DNA of 64,000 nt from Sistotremastrum niveocremeum HHB9708 (taxonomy: Eukaryota; Basidiomycota; Agaricomycetes; Sistotremastrales; Sistotremastraceae): the NCBI GenBank assembly GCA_001630475.1, contig KV419415.1, positions 62,001-126,000 on the forward strand, read 5' to 3'. Each line of letters begins with the position of its first letter. Positions within the stretch are counted from its first letter, which is position 1. A model generated the notes under the pieces. The model made no database searches. It saw only the letters and a program-made list of their open reading frames with translations, and was not told the DNA's origin. Below are positions 11,081 through 21,484 of this stretch, piece after piece. Position numbers and translations under genes: made by a program.

Positions 11081-12617
11081 CAAAAAATCAGAATTCAAAG
11101 TGGCGAGCATATGCTGACTTGATGACCGTCCACGAGCGCTCGGAATACTGGGAAGATTTTCATTGGATTAGGACGTGAATCAATAGAGAAGCTAGATGAG
11201 CAATTTCTCTCCCATGAGTGAGCAAGGGTCGACAGCCTTCAGAACCACAGAAACTAATACCGTGCGCCTGAGTTGGTTCTTCATTTATTGCTGCTGACCC
11301 GGCGTTATTGAGAAGTCAAAAATTTTGTGTAGGTGTTGGTGAATGCACGGGTGTCGAAGCGTCTCACATCCCGTTGCTCAGAACGCTGATTGACACAGAG
11401 GAGCCCACTCTAAAATTCCAAGTCGTAGTGGCGCAGCTGAGTCAGCATTGGTCGGAAGGAGTAGGAGCGCTCGAGGAAGCAACAAATATCCGCAATAGCA
11501 GCTGGGATCACGAAGCGGGAATTACGTGGGATGAAGGGAATCATAAGCGCCTTTCTCAAAGCCGAGCGCGAGAGAGAGAGCAAACACATGTGATGCCAGG
11601 ATTTTTCAGCGGCTAGGCTATGATGCCATAAACAAATACTACGGCTCCGAGTCCTTCCTATTGTGTCTTCTGTCGTGCGCTCATAAATGTTTACACGAAT
11701 TTATGCTTCGAAACGCGAGTCCCAGGAGAGCATAAGCGCCTCGGCATCCGGTGACCATAGATAATGCAGCGAGAAGAGCAAGTCCTTTCTGTCCGTGTGT
11801 CCATCCTAACAGCTGGGAATTAACAGACTCCCGGTTTGTTCCTGTTCGCCGAAAGCTCCAAAGAGTCTGATGCTCAAAATCGGAATAACAGGAAGCTGGT
11901 TCACTATTCCTATTCTTCAGACATGGCGCAATAGTAACCTGAGAATGAGCCGTGAATGATCGGATAGTTGAGAGGGCTGTCTATGTTGAAGTGGTAGATG
12001 AGAGTTTCTCGAGGTCAAATGCACGACATATCGCGCTGAGATTTCACAAATAGGCGTTAGTCATGAATTTAGAGCTGGTCCAATCACAATATAAATCATG
12101 AGCGGCCGTGAGACGTTCGCCCTTGGATCATGTATTGATCATTCTCCGCTGAAGACCGGAGTTGCGGCATCGAGGACCTTTCATCTCAGTGTTCAAGAAG
12201 TAGACGATTATCATGGGTAGCATCGAAACGACATCTCCTGGTCGTTCGAGGCTGAGAATGCGCGAAGAGTACGAGGGTTCCCGGTGGTAGGTCCATGAAG
12301 TTCAGTAGTTGGTACACGGTAGAAGACGGCAAGCCGTTCAATAGTAGAGACTCGGATGACGCCTTTGGAAGAAGAGGACTGGCTGACATAAGCCGTTTGA
12401 AGCGAAGTTCCTACGCGTCTTCTTCCCCTCAAGATATTGTTTGTTGAATCCTTAAACGAACCTGAAGTAATCTAATACTGATACAAGTCGTCTCAATGAC
12501 GACGCGTTCGATTTATTCTTGATGTAAAAATTCGAGCGAATCGTATCCAAAACACAGACTAGCGTTCATTGTCCGAATTTGTCTTACAACCGTACTGGAC
12601 TTCAGAAATCGATGCGC
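11081..12617. other. Intergenic spacer between copies C and D
   Basis: About 1.5 kb. The longest frames (near 11308-11616 plus and 12186-12432 minus) show no family resemblance, no splice structure and no secretion signal. No transposon ends were recognised. Confidence 0.35.
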
Positions 12618-13285
12618 TCAAGGCTCAATAGTTATTGACGTTGAGAACAGGTTAACCTGAGCCTCCTTTATAGCCTTTCAAACCGACGCGTCAGCATGAC
12701 ATTCATACAGAATAATTGATCACGTACACCAGCAAGAGAAGTGACCGCAGCCGTCACCGTAAACACGGTATTTTGCGTGAGCTTGAAGACATTAGGATCA
12801 AGCGGAACTTGAACGGTGAAGCTTCCAGTGCCCTAACCCAGAAGTACCCATGCATAAGATTGTAATCGAGCACATGGTGATTATAGTGAAGGACGTACGG
12901 TATTGCTTTCGCCGAGAGAAAGGAGGTCGATCGTGCTGAACGCTATTTGACCGACGCTCCCGGCAGGAATCGTCCCAGTTTGCCAGCCGAGGACTACGGT
13001 GAAATCAAGGCTATAACGAACGAGTATGAATATTCTGAACGCGTCCCGCTGAATATTGGATGCTTACAAGTCTTCCGGAACTAAGAATCATGCTTAGAGA
13101 TGTCATCAGAGGAAACCGCGAGAAGACCTACAGGTCTGTGTATTGAAAGTGATGGGGTATGCGAAGCCTTGTTTCGCGAAATGTCCATCGCCGGCGATTG
13201 AGACGATCTTAGCAGTCGTCAATGACGTCAGTGAAAAGAACACCGCGAGAAAAGTGAAGAATGAGGCGAAGGGTTTGAAAAACAT
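12618..13285 (-). CDS. Small secreted Nis1-like protein, copy D
   Basis: Family member with the same five-exon layout as copy C: 13132-13285, microexon 13068-13080, 12899-13010, 12728-12832 (105 nt) and 12618-12674 (57 nt); 146 aa. The N-terminal hydrophobic stretch is a likely signal peptide, followed by 'AGDGHFAKQGFAYPITF'. The microexon supplies 'FPEDF' so that the core reads 'FPEDFLDFTVVLGW'. Later blocks are 'GSVGQIAFSTIDLL', 'GTGSFTVQVPLD', 'TAAVTSLAG' and 'STSITIEP'. The last intron ends in AAAG rather than CAG, but the resulting 19-codon exon matches B, C and E in length and ending. Confidence 0.77.
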
Positions 13286-13367
13286 GGTTGGTTTGGATTG
13301 AGGAGTAGATGCTGAACGCTGTCCTTGACAACGCTATTGAGCATTGACTGAGGCGAGTCTCAAGTGC

Positions 13368-13374
13368 TTTTATA
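13368..13374 (-). promoter_or_regulatory. TATA box of copy D
   Basis: TATAAAA on the minus strand, 83-89 bp upstream of the ATG at 13285. Confidence 0.6.
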
Positions 13375-14435
13375 CAGTAAGAGCGCTGCGCATCAAAGTG
13401 GAAATGAGATTGAATGAGGTAGTGCTGGTCATGAGTCGCCAAAGCAGGTATGCCGCTCAGTATCACATTCAGGTTCAAGGTGCTGCCGAGCATCCTCAAG
13501 AGGACGTTGATCGGTCAATTATCTCGAGAAAAGTATCGCTTTTTGACTCTAAGAATGACGAGCAATAATCAGCTCCGATGATCAGGCAAGCGAATGCGAA
13601 ATATGCTAACTTTCCAGGATAATAATTTTCGAATAATCTTAAGGTGGACATGCAAGACCATTCATGGGCGTTGAAGTGATAAGAATAGAACAGGTCGGCT
13701 TAGAATGAGTCGGCTGGGGACGGTCGGATCCGGAGAGCATTCTGGTGGTCCGGACGATGTAAAATGAAGTGGGGTTTGAGAATCTAAACTGAATAGCGCA
13801 GATGCAAAATCCATCCAGCAACAAGGAGTCGACAGAGATAATGTCAGAGAAGGGCTGGATTGAAGTAGTAAGATGACGTTGAAGAATTTTGGGTTTTGAG
13901 AGAGCCTCTAGTGACTTGCGACAGAACGTTCAAAGACTTCAGAGATTTTCAGTTGCGTTGTGCGGCCCGGTTGAAGAACGTTCGTTCATGTCGGAGACAT
14001 CCTCGTGATACGATAGACATCCTCATGAATGTTGAAACAACATGTCCTGTCGAACCAACGGTCAGATGAGGACTCGAATGAAGTAGAACGACATACTGCG
14101 GTGCTAATTCATGATATCGTAGCAATTACGCCTTCATGCTTCCTTTCGGCGCCGGCGAGCGGTAGCCCAGCAGCTAAACAACCCATTCGTTCCCGTGTAT
14201 CACAGGCTCACTCGTCTCTGCTCGTCCGATCAAGCCGTTCAACGAGAGAGAATCTGGAAGTGAATTCATGAAACTGGATGAGAGCCTCAGAAGAGAGGGA
14301 TGTCGCTGACGTAAGAAACGGAAGCAGAAGTTGACAGACGTTACTGGGCGTACGGTTCGCTTCCCGCTCAACCTTCTGCCGAGCGTGGCCCTTTTCATCA
14401 GTACGACCAAATTATTACACTCCAATACTATATAA
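13375..14435. other. Intergenic spacer
   Basis: Upstream flank of copy D, up to the MITE. No gene could be supported. The 14433-14435 TAA is the target-site copy of the MITE that follows. Confidence 0.35.
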
Positions 14436-14481
14436 GAGCCTGTCCAGTAGCGATTCTCCCAGATTGTGGAGCCAGATTCTC
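14436..14481 (+). repeat. Left terminal inverted repeat of MITE
   Basis: 46 bp, identical to the reverse complement of 15159-15204; identity stops abruptly after GATTCTC. Confidence 0.9.
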
Positions 14482-15158
14482 CGCGCCAAAACGGACAATC
14501 TGGGAAAACCGAGTTTCTCAGTCACAAGTAGTCACATTTTGTCACACGTCGTCACATTATCCGAACGTGCCTTCACCTTCGAGTCATCAACACCGCGCAC
14601 ACCGTTATCCGCTATTCTACAGCCTGATTTCCTATTGCAACCCCGTCTTTCAATACAGTCTCTATCTCTCAATCGCTATCCACGGTGGACCGACAGGACA
14701 GGAGCGTCGGAGCTATGTTGAACCCTCAGCTCACTGTTTCGTGTCGTCGACTTGAAGCTCTCACAATGCTAACTACAATGCCAACACCATCCGCTGGATC
14801 CCTGGGGTCATGTGAAGTCAACAGGGAACTATTCAAACGACTCACACCGACTCAGACGAGCACTGGAGATCCCTTGACCCCATGTGTGAGAATGCCGGGA
14901 GAAACCATAGCGGAGAGGATGGATGTAGGAGTATGGCACAGCGTTCTGTTGGATAGAGAGATGACAAGGGTGGAGAGAGCAGCTATGATAGGGCTTATAA
15001 CAAGGCATACCCATGTATTATCACTTTGCGCTCATTATCGTAAAAACAAAACCTCTAAACCAATCTTACACGACGACGACGACGACGGCGCACTAGCGCA
15101 CTGCGATCACGGAGGCTGCCGACTGATTACATAATGTCACGCTCCGAGAATTTCATTT

Positions 15159-15204
15159 GAGAATCTGGCTCCACAATCTGGGAGAATCGCTACTGGACAG
15201 GCTC
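15159..15204 (-). repeat. Right terminal inverted repeat of MITE
   Basis: 46 bp, reverse complement of 14436-14481 without mismatch; followed by the TAA target copy. Confidence 0.9.
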
Positions 15205-15941
15205 TAACGAAATTACTACTCGCATATGGAGACATTCGATTTTTCGGCTCGATACTAGCTCGACTTTTCCTGCCGGTTTGAACCTTCGGCTATGAAATCC
15301 ATTCGATCCACCTCGGCATGTCTTCAGGGAATGAACGTCTCTAGTCCGAGGCCGTCGAGGAATTATGGCTCCTGTCCATTCTTCAACAATGAACGTCACA
15401 AAAGAGAAAGCTCCTGAGGAATATACGCATTCGCCGATGGATCTGACGTTTGATCGATTTGATCATTTGAGACGAATCATTTACGAGCGCTTAGCGGATC
15501 AAGCCAAATGACGTAATTGTCGTGACACATGAGCCAACCTGTTACGCGTGACCGGCTCAGACGCCACCACGGCCGAGCGACCGAGCCAATAGCGCTCTCG
15601 TACGGAACCTGCTCCCTCACGTCTGCGCTGTGCCCGAGGAAGATGTCCCGACTGGAAGAAACGCTACTGGCTGTTGTGGATGGACCGTCCAGGCTCCACC
15701 CGCATTAATTTTCTGACGATTTGATGCAGATCACCGCCTTTGAGCCAAACTTTGAGCGCCGACGCTGATGTGCGGAGATGCCGACTGGTCAGGAGCCTCA
15801 GACATGTACGGGATATTCGGTGAATTGAGGCGTGCATTGGAGTACGATGCGTCCAGGGTGTAATTGAGTCTCGTACTGGACCGAGGGCCGCGTAGGGTCT
15901 TTGTAAATTGTGGTGAGTCCTCTACGGGCTTCCCTGGAGAA
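15205..15941. other. Upstream region of copy E
   Basis: About 740 bp between the MITE and the TATA box of copy E. No gene was seen; it presumably holds promoter elements for copy E. Confidence 0.35.
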
Positions 15942-15949
15942 TATAAAAG
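15942..15949 (+). promoter_or_regulatory. TATA box of copy E
   Basis: TATAAAAG, 81-88 bp upstream of the ATG at 16030. The interval to the ATG is pyrimidine-rich with repeated CTCACCC-like text near 15988-16012, common in strong fungal 5' leaders. Confidence 0.65.
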
Positions 15950-16029
15950 CTCATCGTTCCTGACTCGAGGCCCCATCGTTCTTCACTCCTCACCCCTCAC
16001 CCAGTTAACTCAACTCGCACTCAACTACG

Positions 16030-16644
16030 ATGTTCAACAAGCTGATAACTTCCATCGTCCTCTTCTCCAGTCTCGCCCTGTCATCGACAGCCTATATCAC
16101 CGGCGTCAGATCCGAATCCGGGCACTACGCTAAAGTCGGATACAACTACGGTATAACCTTCGAAACCGCTATCGACTGTACGTCTGCCTTCCAGTTCGCT
16201 CCTTGTTTCCCTCAAATAAGTCCTCAATCTTATACATCGCCAGTTAACGAAGTCTGGGACGATTACTCGATCATCTTCGGATGGAGTGCTCATCCTACCA
16301 GTGATCCTACCTCGATCGGTTCCTTCGTCGGCAGCACCCTCGACCTCACTTCCGTTGGCGAGGTCTCCACCGTAAGTCTCATCCAAAATCATAGCAATTT
16401 TTCTTTTGACAAGCAATGTGTTCAGGGGAGCGGAACATTCGACACTGACGTCTATATCGATCCCAAGTTGTTCAACACTGGCAAAGTGACGACTTACACG
16501 CTCAACGCCGCAGTGACATCGATCAGAGGCGTAAGCTCTTTCTCTTATCCTCATCTTCTTGGTTCGTCGTGGCTGATTGACCTGTAGCCTTCGCTCTATA
16601 CCTTTGTCCGATTCCTCAATACCACTATCACCGTTGAGCCCTAA
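16030..16644 (+). CDS. Small secreted Nis1-like protein, copy E
   Basis: Only plus-strand member. Exons 16030-16177, 16244-16371, 16426-16530 (105 nt) and 16588-16644 (57 nt), all GT-AG; 145 aa. A signal peptide ending in 'SSTA' precedes 'YITGVRSESGHYAKVGYNYG'. The core 'FNEVWDDYSIIFGWS', then 'GSFVGSTLDL', 'GSGTFDTDVYID', 'NAAVTSIRG' and 'FLNTTITVEP' match the family block order. Like copy B it lacks the microexon intron. It has 'LYTFVRFLN' in the last exon where B has 'KDAVISLFN'. Resemblance to Nis1 effectors is a pattern match; secretion is the firmest functional statement. Confidence 0.78.
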
Positions 16645-17042
16645 ATCGATCGTCGCTGATCTATCCTACAACATGGATTGACAACACTCCCGGCACTCAT
16701 CTAAATTTGATCGCCCTTCTTATGGACAATCGATCGAATCATGCTTGAGAATACTCAGGACATTTTCGACGCCTTGTTCCGTATACACGTAGTTCTCACC
16801 AGTTTTCTCGACTTCGCTCGGACGATATTCTTACATACCAAAGCGATGTAATTCGAATGCCATAAATCGACCTAATTCCTGGTCCATAATTTTTACTAGA
16901 ACGTCCTCGCCTCGCCGTGCGATTATCGTCATCCGCGAATTGAAACTCCGCAATATCTCCTCGATTTTTCTTTAGCCCATCGTTGACAGCGAGCTCTAAC
17001 CCTTTACCCAGGCTGGCAAGTGCCGAGACATCCGTGACTACG
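16645..17042. other. Convergent intergenic spacer
   Basis: About 400 bp between the 3' ends of copy E and the F-box gene at 17043-18919. Nothing else was seen. Confidence 0.4.
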
Positions 17043-18919
17043 CTATACTTCGCTATTGTTTAGATCATTCGGAGTGTCTTCTATAAATTCAAGGACCAGA
17101 GCGCGGACGATTGACCTCAAATGTTCATCTAAAAGATCCCCAGTGACCCTCAGCATGCCAACCCGAACTCCCGCCTTGTATCTTTCCTGGAGAAATTGAA
17201 TGAGTAATTCAGGTGTGAAATATGAATCTTGGAATTCGAAGTGTCGTAATGAAGGGCATAAAGTCGGATGATGACCATGATCAGAAAGTGCGACATCGTT
17301 AACATCAACCTCAACGTCAGATTCAGAGCTCGAATCCAAGCCTTTGAGAATGAACGCTTCAAGCAGCTCATCAATGTCCATCCACCCAGCAACTTTCAAC
17401 ATCGTAAGATGAGGTAGGTATCGGAATCCCGAAATGAGGAGGGCTGGAGTAGGAAGAGTCGCGATACCATCCTCATCATCGTTTGGATTCAACAACTCAG
17501 TTGTAGAGCTCACGAGATGGAGCGAGGAGAGATGAGTCGCGATTCCGGTGGGGAGGATGGAGAATAATGGAACGAGCGGATCGGCGTGAACATCCGCATT
17601 CGTGGGCACAAACTCCCCCGGAACCCCAATCTCGAGACCAGCACTTTCATGATGACCCAGACTCAGGCTTGAGTCTTCCACTGAGCATAGTCTGAAGCTG
17701 CTTTCCCGACGTCCACCCCAGGTTTGCCTGACGACAAGTTGATCGAAATGTCGAATCCTCGGTTCGAGGAGCTGTAGGAGTACCTCTGAATAAATATGAT
17801 TAAATTCCCTTGTTGTCAACTCGATCCTAATCCTGGCATTCGGGGAATGTGGGAGGAGCTGAAGAATTTTGAGGGTATCCGTGAGTACAAACATGTCCAT
17901 GCGAAGGACTTTGAGCGCTGGAAGATGAAGAGTCGTTATATTCGGGAGAAGTCCTTCCCATCGTTCTTCATCGACGTTTCCAGTCATATCTTCCGCATCG
18001 ATCCAACAGAATTCAAGTGCGGGACATACGGCGAGCAGTGGGATTATCTCATCTGCAAAGGTTATCACTTTTTGAATGTGGATATTCGTGAGATGAGGGA
18101 ACGGGAATAATGTTGTAGGGTTTAAAACCATGGCCTCTAGAACCAGAGATTCTAGTTTCGGAGCGTTAATGGTGATGGTATATCCGAAAATCTGATGGAA
18201 GTCATAGTCTTTATCGAAGAAGGCCGCGTGTTTCAGTTGAGGAAACGAAGTGGTCCCTATATGTTTTTCCAAGAAGGGAGTGAGTTTCGGCCATCCAGTG
18301 CTTGCGCTGGTGCCTGAATGCCAGGTGAGGAGTAGGCTCGAGATCGTTTTGATGTTTCCGGAGAGGAAGTTGCCGACGGAGTGACGATGATGTTCGTTTG
18401 GTCCCATGAACTTATCAGTACGGACGTGTAGAGGAAGACCTCTTGTGCGGGCATGAAAAATATCACGGAGTTCGGGGTGGAAGTTTAAGGAAATGTTGGT
18501 CCATAGAGTGGGAATCTCGAGGAGGACAGATCGTAGCCGAGAGCATCTATTATAATAAAGCATGTCAGCCAGAATAAGATTTACTGTCAATCAGGACGAG
18601 AATTGTGACGTACACGGCCAAGATATTGCGCCATGCAAAGGACTTTTTGTATCGTTCCATTCCCCTCCATAAGTCGACATAATGATTGGCTATTTCGCGA
18701 AAGATGTCGTCGGGCAACCGCCCGAAAGGCACATCTAGGTTGTGTTGGCGTCGAAACAAGAGAGAAGTGAGCGTATCATCCATATCGGTAGTTTCTGTGT
18801 TCCATTGATGCATATTCAATACAACTCCAGCCCAACTACTGCGGGAAAATACCTTTCTCAACGGCAACGTTGACAACCTCATGATCATCTCCTAAAGCTT
18901 CAGCTCTCAATTGGGTCAT
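17043..18919 (-). CDS. F-box/LRR-like protein, subfamily B
   Basis: Intact gene, 583 aa. Exons 18853-18919, 18614-18794 and 17043-18546; intron phases 1 and 2, as in its paralogues. The start was set by extending the frame upstream of the first donor (AAAG|GTATTT) to ATG 18919 ('MTQLRAEALGDDHEV'). Exon 2 has 'RRQHNLDVPFGRLPDDIF', the F-box-like core, and 'WRNILAV' before the donor; exon 3 opens with 'CSRLRSVLLEIPTLW'. LRR-like blocks include 'INAPKLESLVLEAM', 'CPALEFCWID' and 'CPSLRHFEFQDSYF'. An acidic insert ('SSSESDVEVDVND') lies before the last repeat. Likely SCF adaptor of unknown target. Confidence 0.82.
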
Positions 18920-19579
18920 TGAATGCATTGGGGCCCATAGACTGCATCGAGATAATGAGCTTACGTTCCATCGTGAGACTTAATCATCCTGACCTTGAAA
19001 CAAGCTGTACAGGGCTGCCTTGCGGGATTCGAGCTGACGGTGTGTCTCCAACCACGCTTGCAACCTCGCAGGGACTTTGCCGGGAACACAGCCGAACGTC
19101 CACGTGGCTTCCTCGCTCTTCAAGCTTTAAGATGAAGATTTGATCCGCACGTTGTTCGTATATTGTATGTTACCGTATACGGTGAGTTTCGAGAGTTAGT
19201 TCATGATGTTTGACAGAAATTTGACCAACGTTGTTTCTCGGTCGAACTCTTTTGTTTGGTACGGTACAGGCTGAGGCGCAAGCGCTGTTACTCAACTTAC
19301 TGTGTCCTGTCATTGTAACTCATGAATGAATATCGCCTTTTCGAACGACTTGCCCCAGCGGACCCGGGAGCGAGGGAAAAACTTGAGAACTGAGCTCACA
19401 TCAGTAGGTTCGAGCTCCATTACAAATTTCTATTTAACAGAACAGTACAGGCTATCTATCATCCAGCTTGCTCGCAAGTGGTTCAAGTTGGACCGGATTG
19501 ACCACGCGTACAGCATCAGAAATAAAGAACATCTTCGCATGCTATGATATTATATAAAGAAACCTGACGGGCGGAGTGT
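18920..19579. other. Intergenic spacer
   Basis: 660 bp upstream of one F-box gene and downstream of the next. No gene or repeat recognised. Confidence 0.4.
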
Positions 19580-19886
19580 CTATTGCTTCAGAACTAGACT
19601 CATGATAATCGGCATCAAGTCCACGCCATCACGAGTTGCAACTTGATACCGCTCAACCCCTCTCAAATCCCTGATCATACCCCCTGTCCTCCATCTCTCT
19701 TGGAGAAACCAAATGAGCAAATCTGGTAGAAAAAACGACCAGGACAAGTCCAAAAATCGCAATGACGGACAGAGAATCCGAGGCATCTCAAATTTAAGCT
19801 TAGAGCGCAGCGCATCCTTGGGAATGAAGGCTAAGAATATACTATTAATATTCCGCCATCTTGTTGCTCTCAACTCGATGAGATTA

Positions 19887-20119
19887 CAGTGACGAGCATT
19901 AGTCACGCCCCACGCCCCCACCCCTCAGACGCCCGCTTGCCGCCTCGCTCAACGCTTTATTCCTCGCTCGATAACATTCATAGCTCATATTCAAATGTAT
20001 CATAGTCAACGAGATATAACTCTGAAATGATCAAGGAAAATACTGAGCGTGTGTCGAAAAATCAAGGAAATAATGCGTTTCCGCGTGGGGACTACTTTTG
20101 AACTCCGACCTCGAGCGAG
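19887..20119 (+). repeat. Left inverted repeat of Tc1-type element
   Basis: 233 bp, mirrored by 21260-21484; carries an extra 8 bp in the C-rich segment around 19908-19922. Confidence 0.85.
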
Positions 20120-20190
20120 CTGCCTGCCCTCGTCCTCATGGCAAAAATTCATTGCATCGCTCTATCATCCTCTTGGAAGTCGCCTCTGCC

Positions 20191-21207
20191 ATGGTGGTCA
20201 CCACACCCACGAAAAGAGCCCGGATTACCGAACTAAAAGATCTTGGGCTGTCGGATAGAGAGGTCGGAAGGAGAATTGGCGTGGATCACAAAACTGTCGG
20301 TCGTGTCTACCGGGAACATCGCGTAAAGCATGATTTCTACAATATTCCTCGTCGCTGTGGCCGACCCCATCGATTATCCAAAGCCGACGCCCGCCAAGCA
20401 ACCATGTATCTCGCCCGGGGTCATGCACAAGATGCTGCCGATGTCTGTCGCCAGCTCTTCCCCACCGTATCCGCATCCACCGTCCGTCGCGCGCTCAAAG
20501 ACGAAGGAATACACTCTGCTGTACGCTGCAAGAAGCCCGCCTTGACCAAAAAGCACGTTGCTATGCGTCGGGCGTGGGCTAAGGAGCATAAGCACTGGAG
20601 TCGGGAGGATTGGGAGAATGTGGTGTTCTCGGATGAGTCCAAGTTCAATCGGATAGGGTCGGATGGTCGTCAATATTGTTGGAGAAGAGTAGGAGAGGCT
20701 TACGATCAGCGCTACACCAAGGATACGCTGAAGCACGGTGGTGGGAGCTTGATGGTCTGGGCTTGCATCACAGCAAAGGGAAAGGGTCGACTCTTTCGCA
20801 TCCTTGGCCACATGTGTGCACCGGACTATGTGCGCATCATGAACAATGCATTCCTAGGTTCCTTGAAGGACCATCACCTCCGCCGAGATCGCATCACATT
20901 TCAGCAGGACAACGACCCAAAACACAAATCGAAGCTTGCGACGGCTTGGTTCAAGGATCATCATGTCCCCGTCATGGCCTGGCCTTCGAATAGCCCCGAT
21001 ATGAACATCATAGAGCATGTATGGGCTCGACTGAAGTATCTGATGTCCAAAAGGGAACGAAAGCCGGCCAATGTTGATCAGTTATGGGAGGCATTGAAGG
21101 AGGAATGGGAAAATTTGGACAACAAATTTATTTTTGATCTCTATGATAGTCTACCACGTCGTGTTGCAGCCTTGGATTCAGCCAAAGGACATCACACAAA
21201 GTATTAG
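20191..21207 (+). CDS. Tc1/mariner transposase, DD34E
   Basis: Catalyses cut-and-paste transposition into TA. 338 aa from ATG 20191; an upstream in-frame ATG at 20098 lies inside the inverted repeat and is less likely. N-terminal helix-turn-helix region ('LKDLGLSDREVGRRIG', then 'GRPHRLSKADARQ'). Catalytic triad visible: D in 'VVFSDESKFN', D in 'FQQDNDPKH', E in 'NIIEHVW', with 34 residues between the second D and the E (DD34E, the Tc1 class). The motif 'WPSNSPDMN' precedes the E, as is usual. Length is normal for Tc1 (about 340 aa), and no internal stop or frame break is present, so the element may be autonomous. Confidence 0.93.
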   Translation: MVVTTPTKRARITELKDLGLSDREVGRRIGVDHKTVGRVYREHRVKHDFYNIPRRCGRPHRLSKADARQATMYLARGHAQDAADVCRQLFPTVSASTVRRALKDEGIHSAVRCKKPALTKKHVAMRRAWAKEHKHWSREDWENVVFSDESKFNRIGSDGRQYCWRRVGEAYDQRYTKDTLKHGGGSLMVWACITAKGKGRLFRILGHMCAPDYVRIMNNAFLGSLKDHHLRRDRITFQQDNDPKHKSKLATAWFKDHHVPVMAWPSNSPDMNIIEHVWARLKYLMSKRERKPANVDQLWEALKEEWENLDNKFIFDLYDSLPRRVAALDSAKGHHTKY

Positions 21208-21259
21208 TTCGTGGCTGCTTTGTAGAATTTAAAATTGCACATCTTCTCTTCTTAGAAGT

Positions 21260-21484
21260 CTCGCTCGAGGTCGGAGTTCAAAAGTAGTCCCCACGCGGAA
21301 ACGCATTATTTCCTTGATTTTTCGACACACGCTCAGTATTTTCCTTGATCATTTCAGAGTTATATCTCGTTGACTATGATACATTTGAATATGAGCTATG
21401 AATGTTATCGAGCGAGGAATAAAGCGTTGAGCGAGGCGGCAAGCGGGCGTCTGAGGGGTGGGGCGTGACTAATGCTCGTCACTG
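21260..21484 (-). repeat. Right inverted repeat of Tc1-type element
   Basis: 225 bp, reverse complement of the left repeat apart from the 8-bp indel; ends at the TA target copy. Confidence 0.85.

Larger units (their letters stand above)
14436..15204. mobile_element. Non-autonomous DNA transposon (MITE), TAA target
   Basis: A 769-bp element with perfect 46-bp terminal inverted repeats starting GAGCCTGTCCAGTAGC, flanked by TAA on both sides (14433-14435 and 15205-15207). A 3-bp TAA duplication and a G-rich terminal start are typical of PIF/Harbinger, so that superfamily is the best guess. A cluster of GTCACA motifs lies just inside the left end (about 14520-14565) and one GTCAC near the right end, possibly subterminal binding sites. 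Internal frames (the longest about 14685-15134) show no transposase motifs, so it would need a transposase from elsewhere. Perfect repeats suggest a fairly recent insertion. Confidence 0.85.
19887..21484 (+). mobile_element. Tc1-type DNA transposon, apparently intact
   Basis: A 1598-bp element flanked by TA (19885-19886 and 21485-21486). Ends begin CAGTGACGAGCATTAGTC. The inverted repeats are 233 bp (left) and 225 bp (right) and look identical except for one 8-bp difference in a C-rich run near the tip. Inside each repeat a short direct repeat, ATCAAGGAAA, occurs twice (left: 20030-20039 and 20061-20070), reminiscent of the IR/DR layout of some Tc1 elements. One complete transposase frame lies inside. 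Near-identical repeats and an open transposase point to a recent insertion. Confidence 0.92.

Noticed and set aside
11308-11616. 102-codon plus-strand frame between effector copies C and D
   Set aside because: No signal peptide, no similarity to the neighbouring secreted proteins and no splice structure.
14685-15134. 149-codon frame inside the TAA-flanked MITE
   Set aside because: No transposase or other motif, Asp run from a GAC repeat, and overlapping frames on the other strand; most likely non-coding MITE interior.
20098-20190. Transposase start at the upstream ATG 20098
   Set aside because: The extra residues are encoded partly by the inverted repeat and have no counterpart in Tc1 transposases; ATG 20191 gives the usual length.
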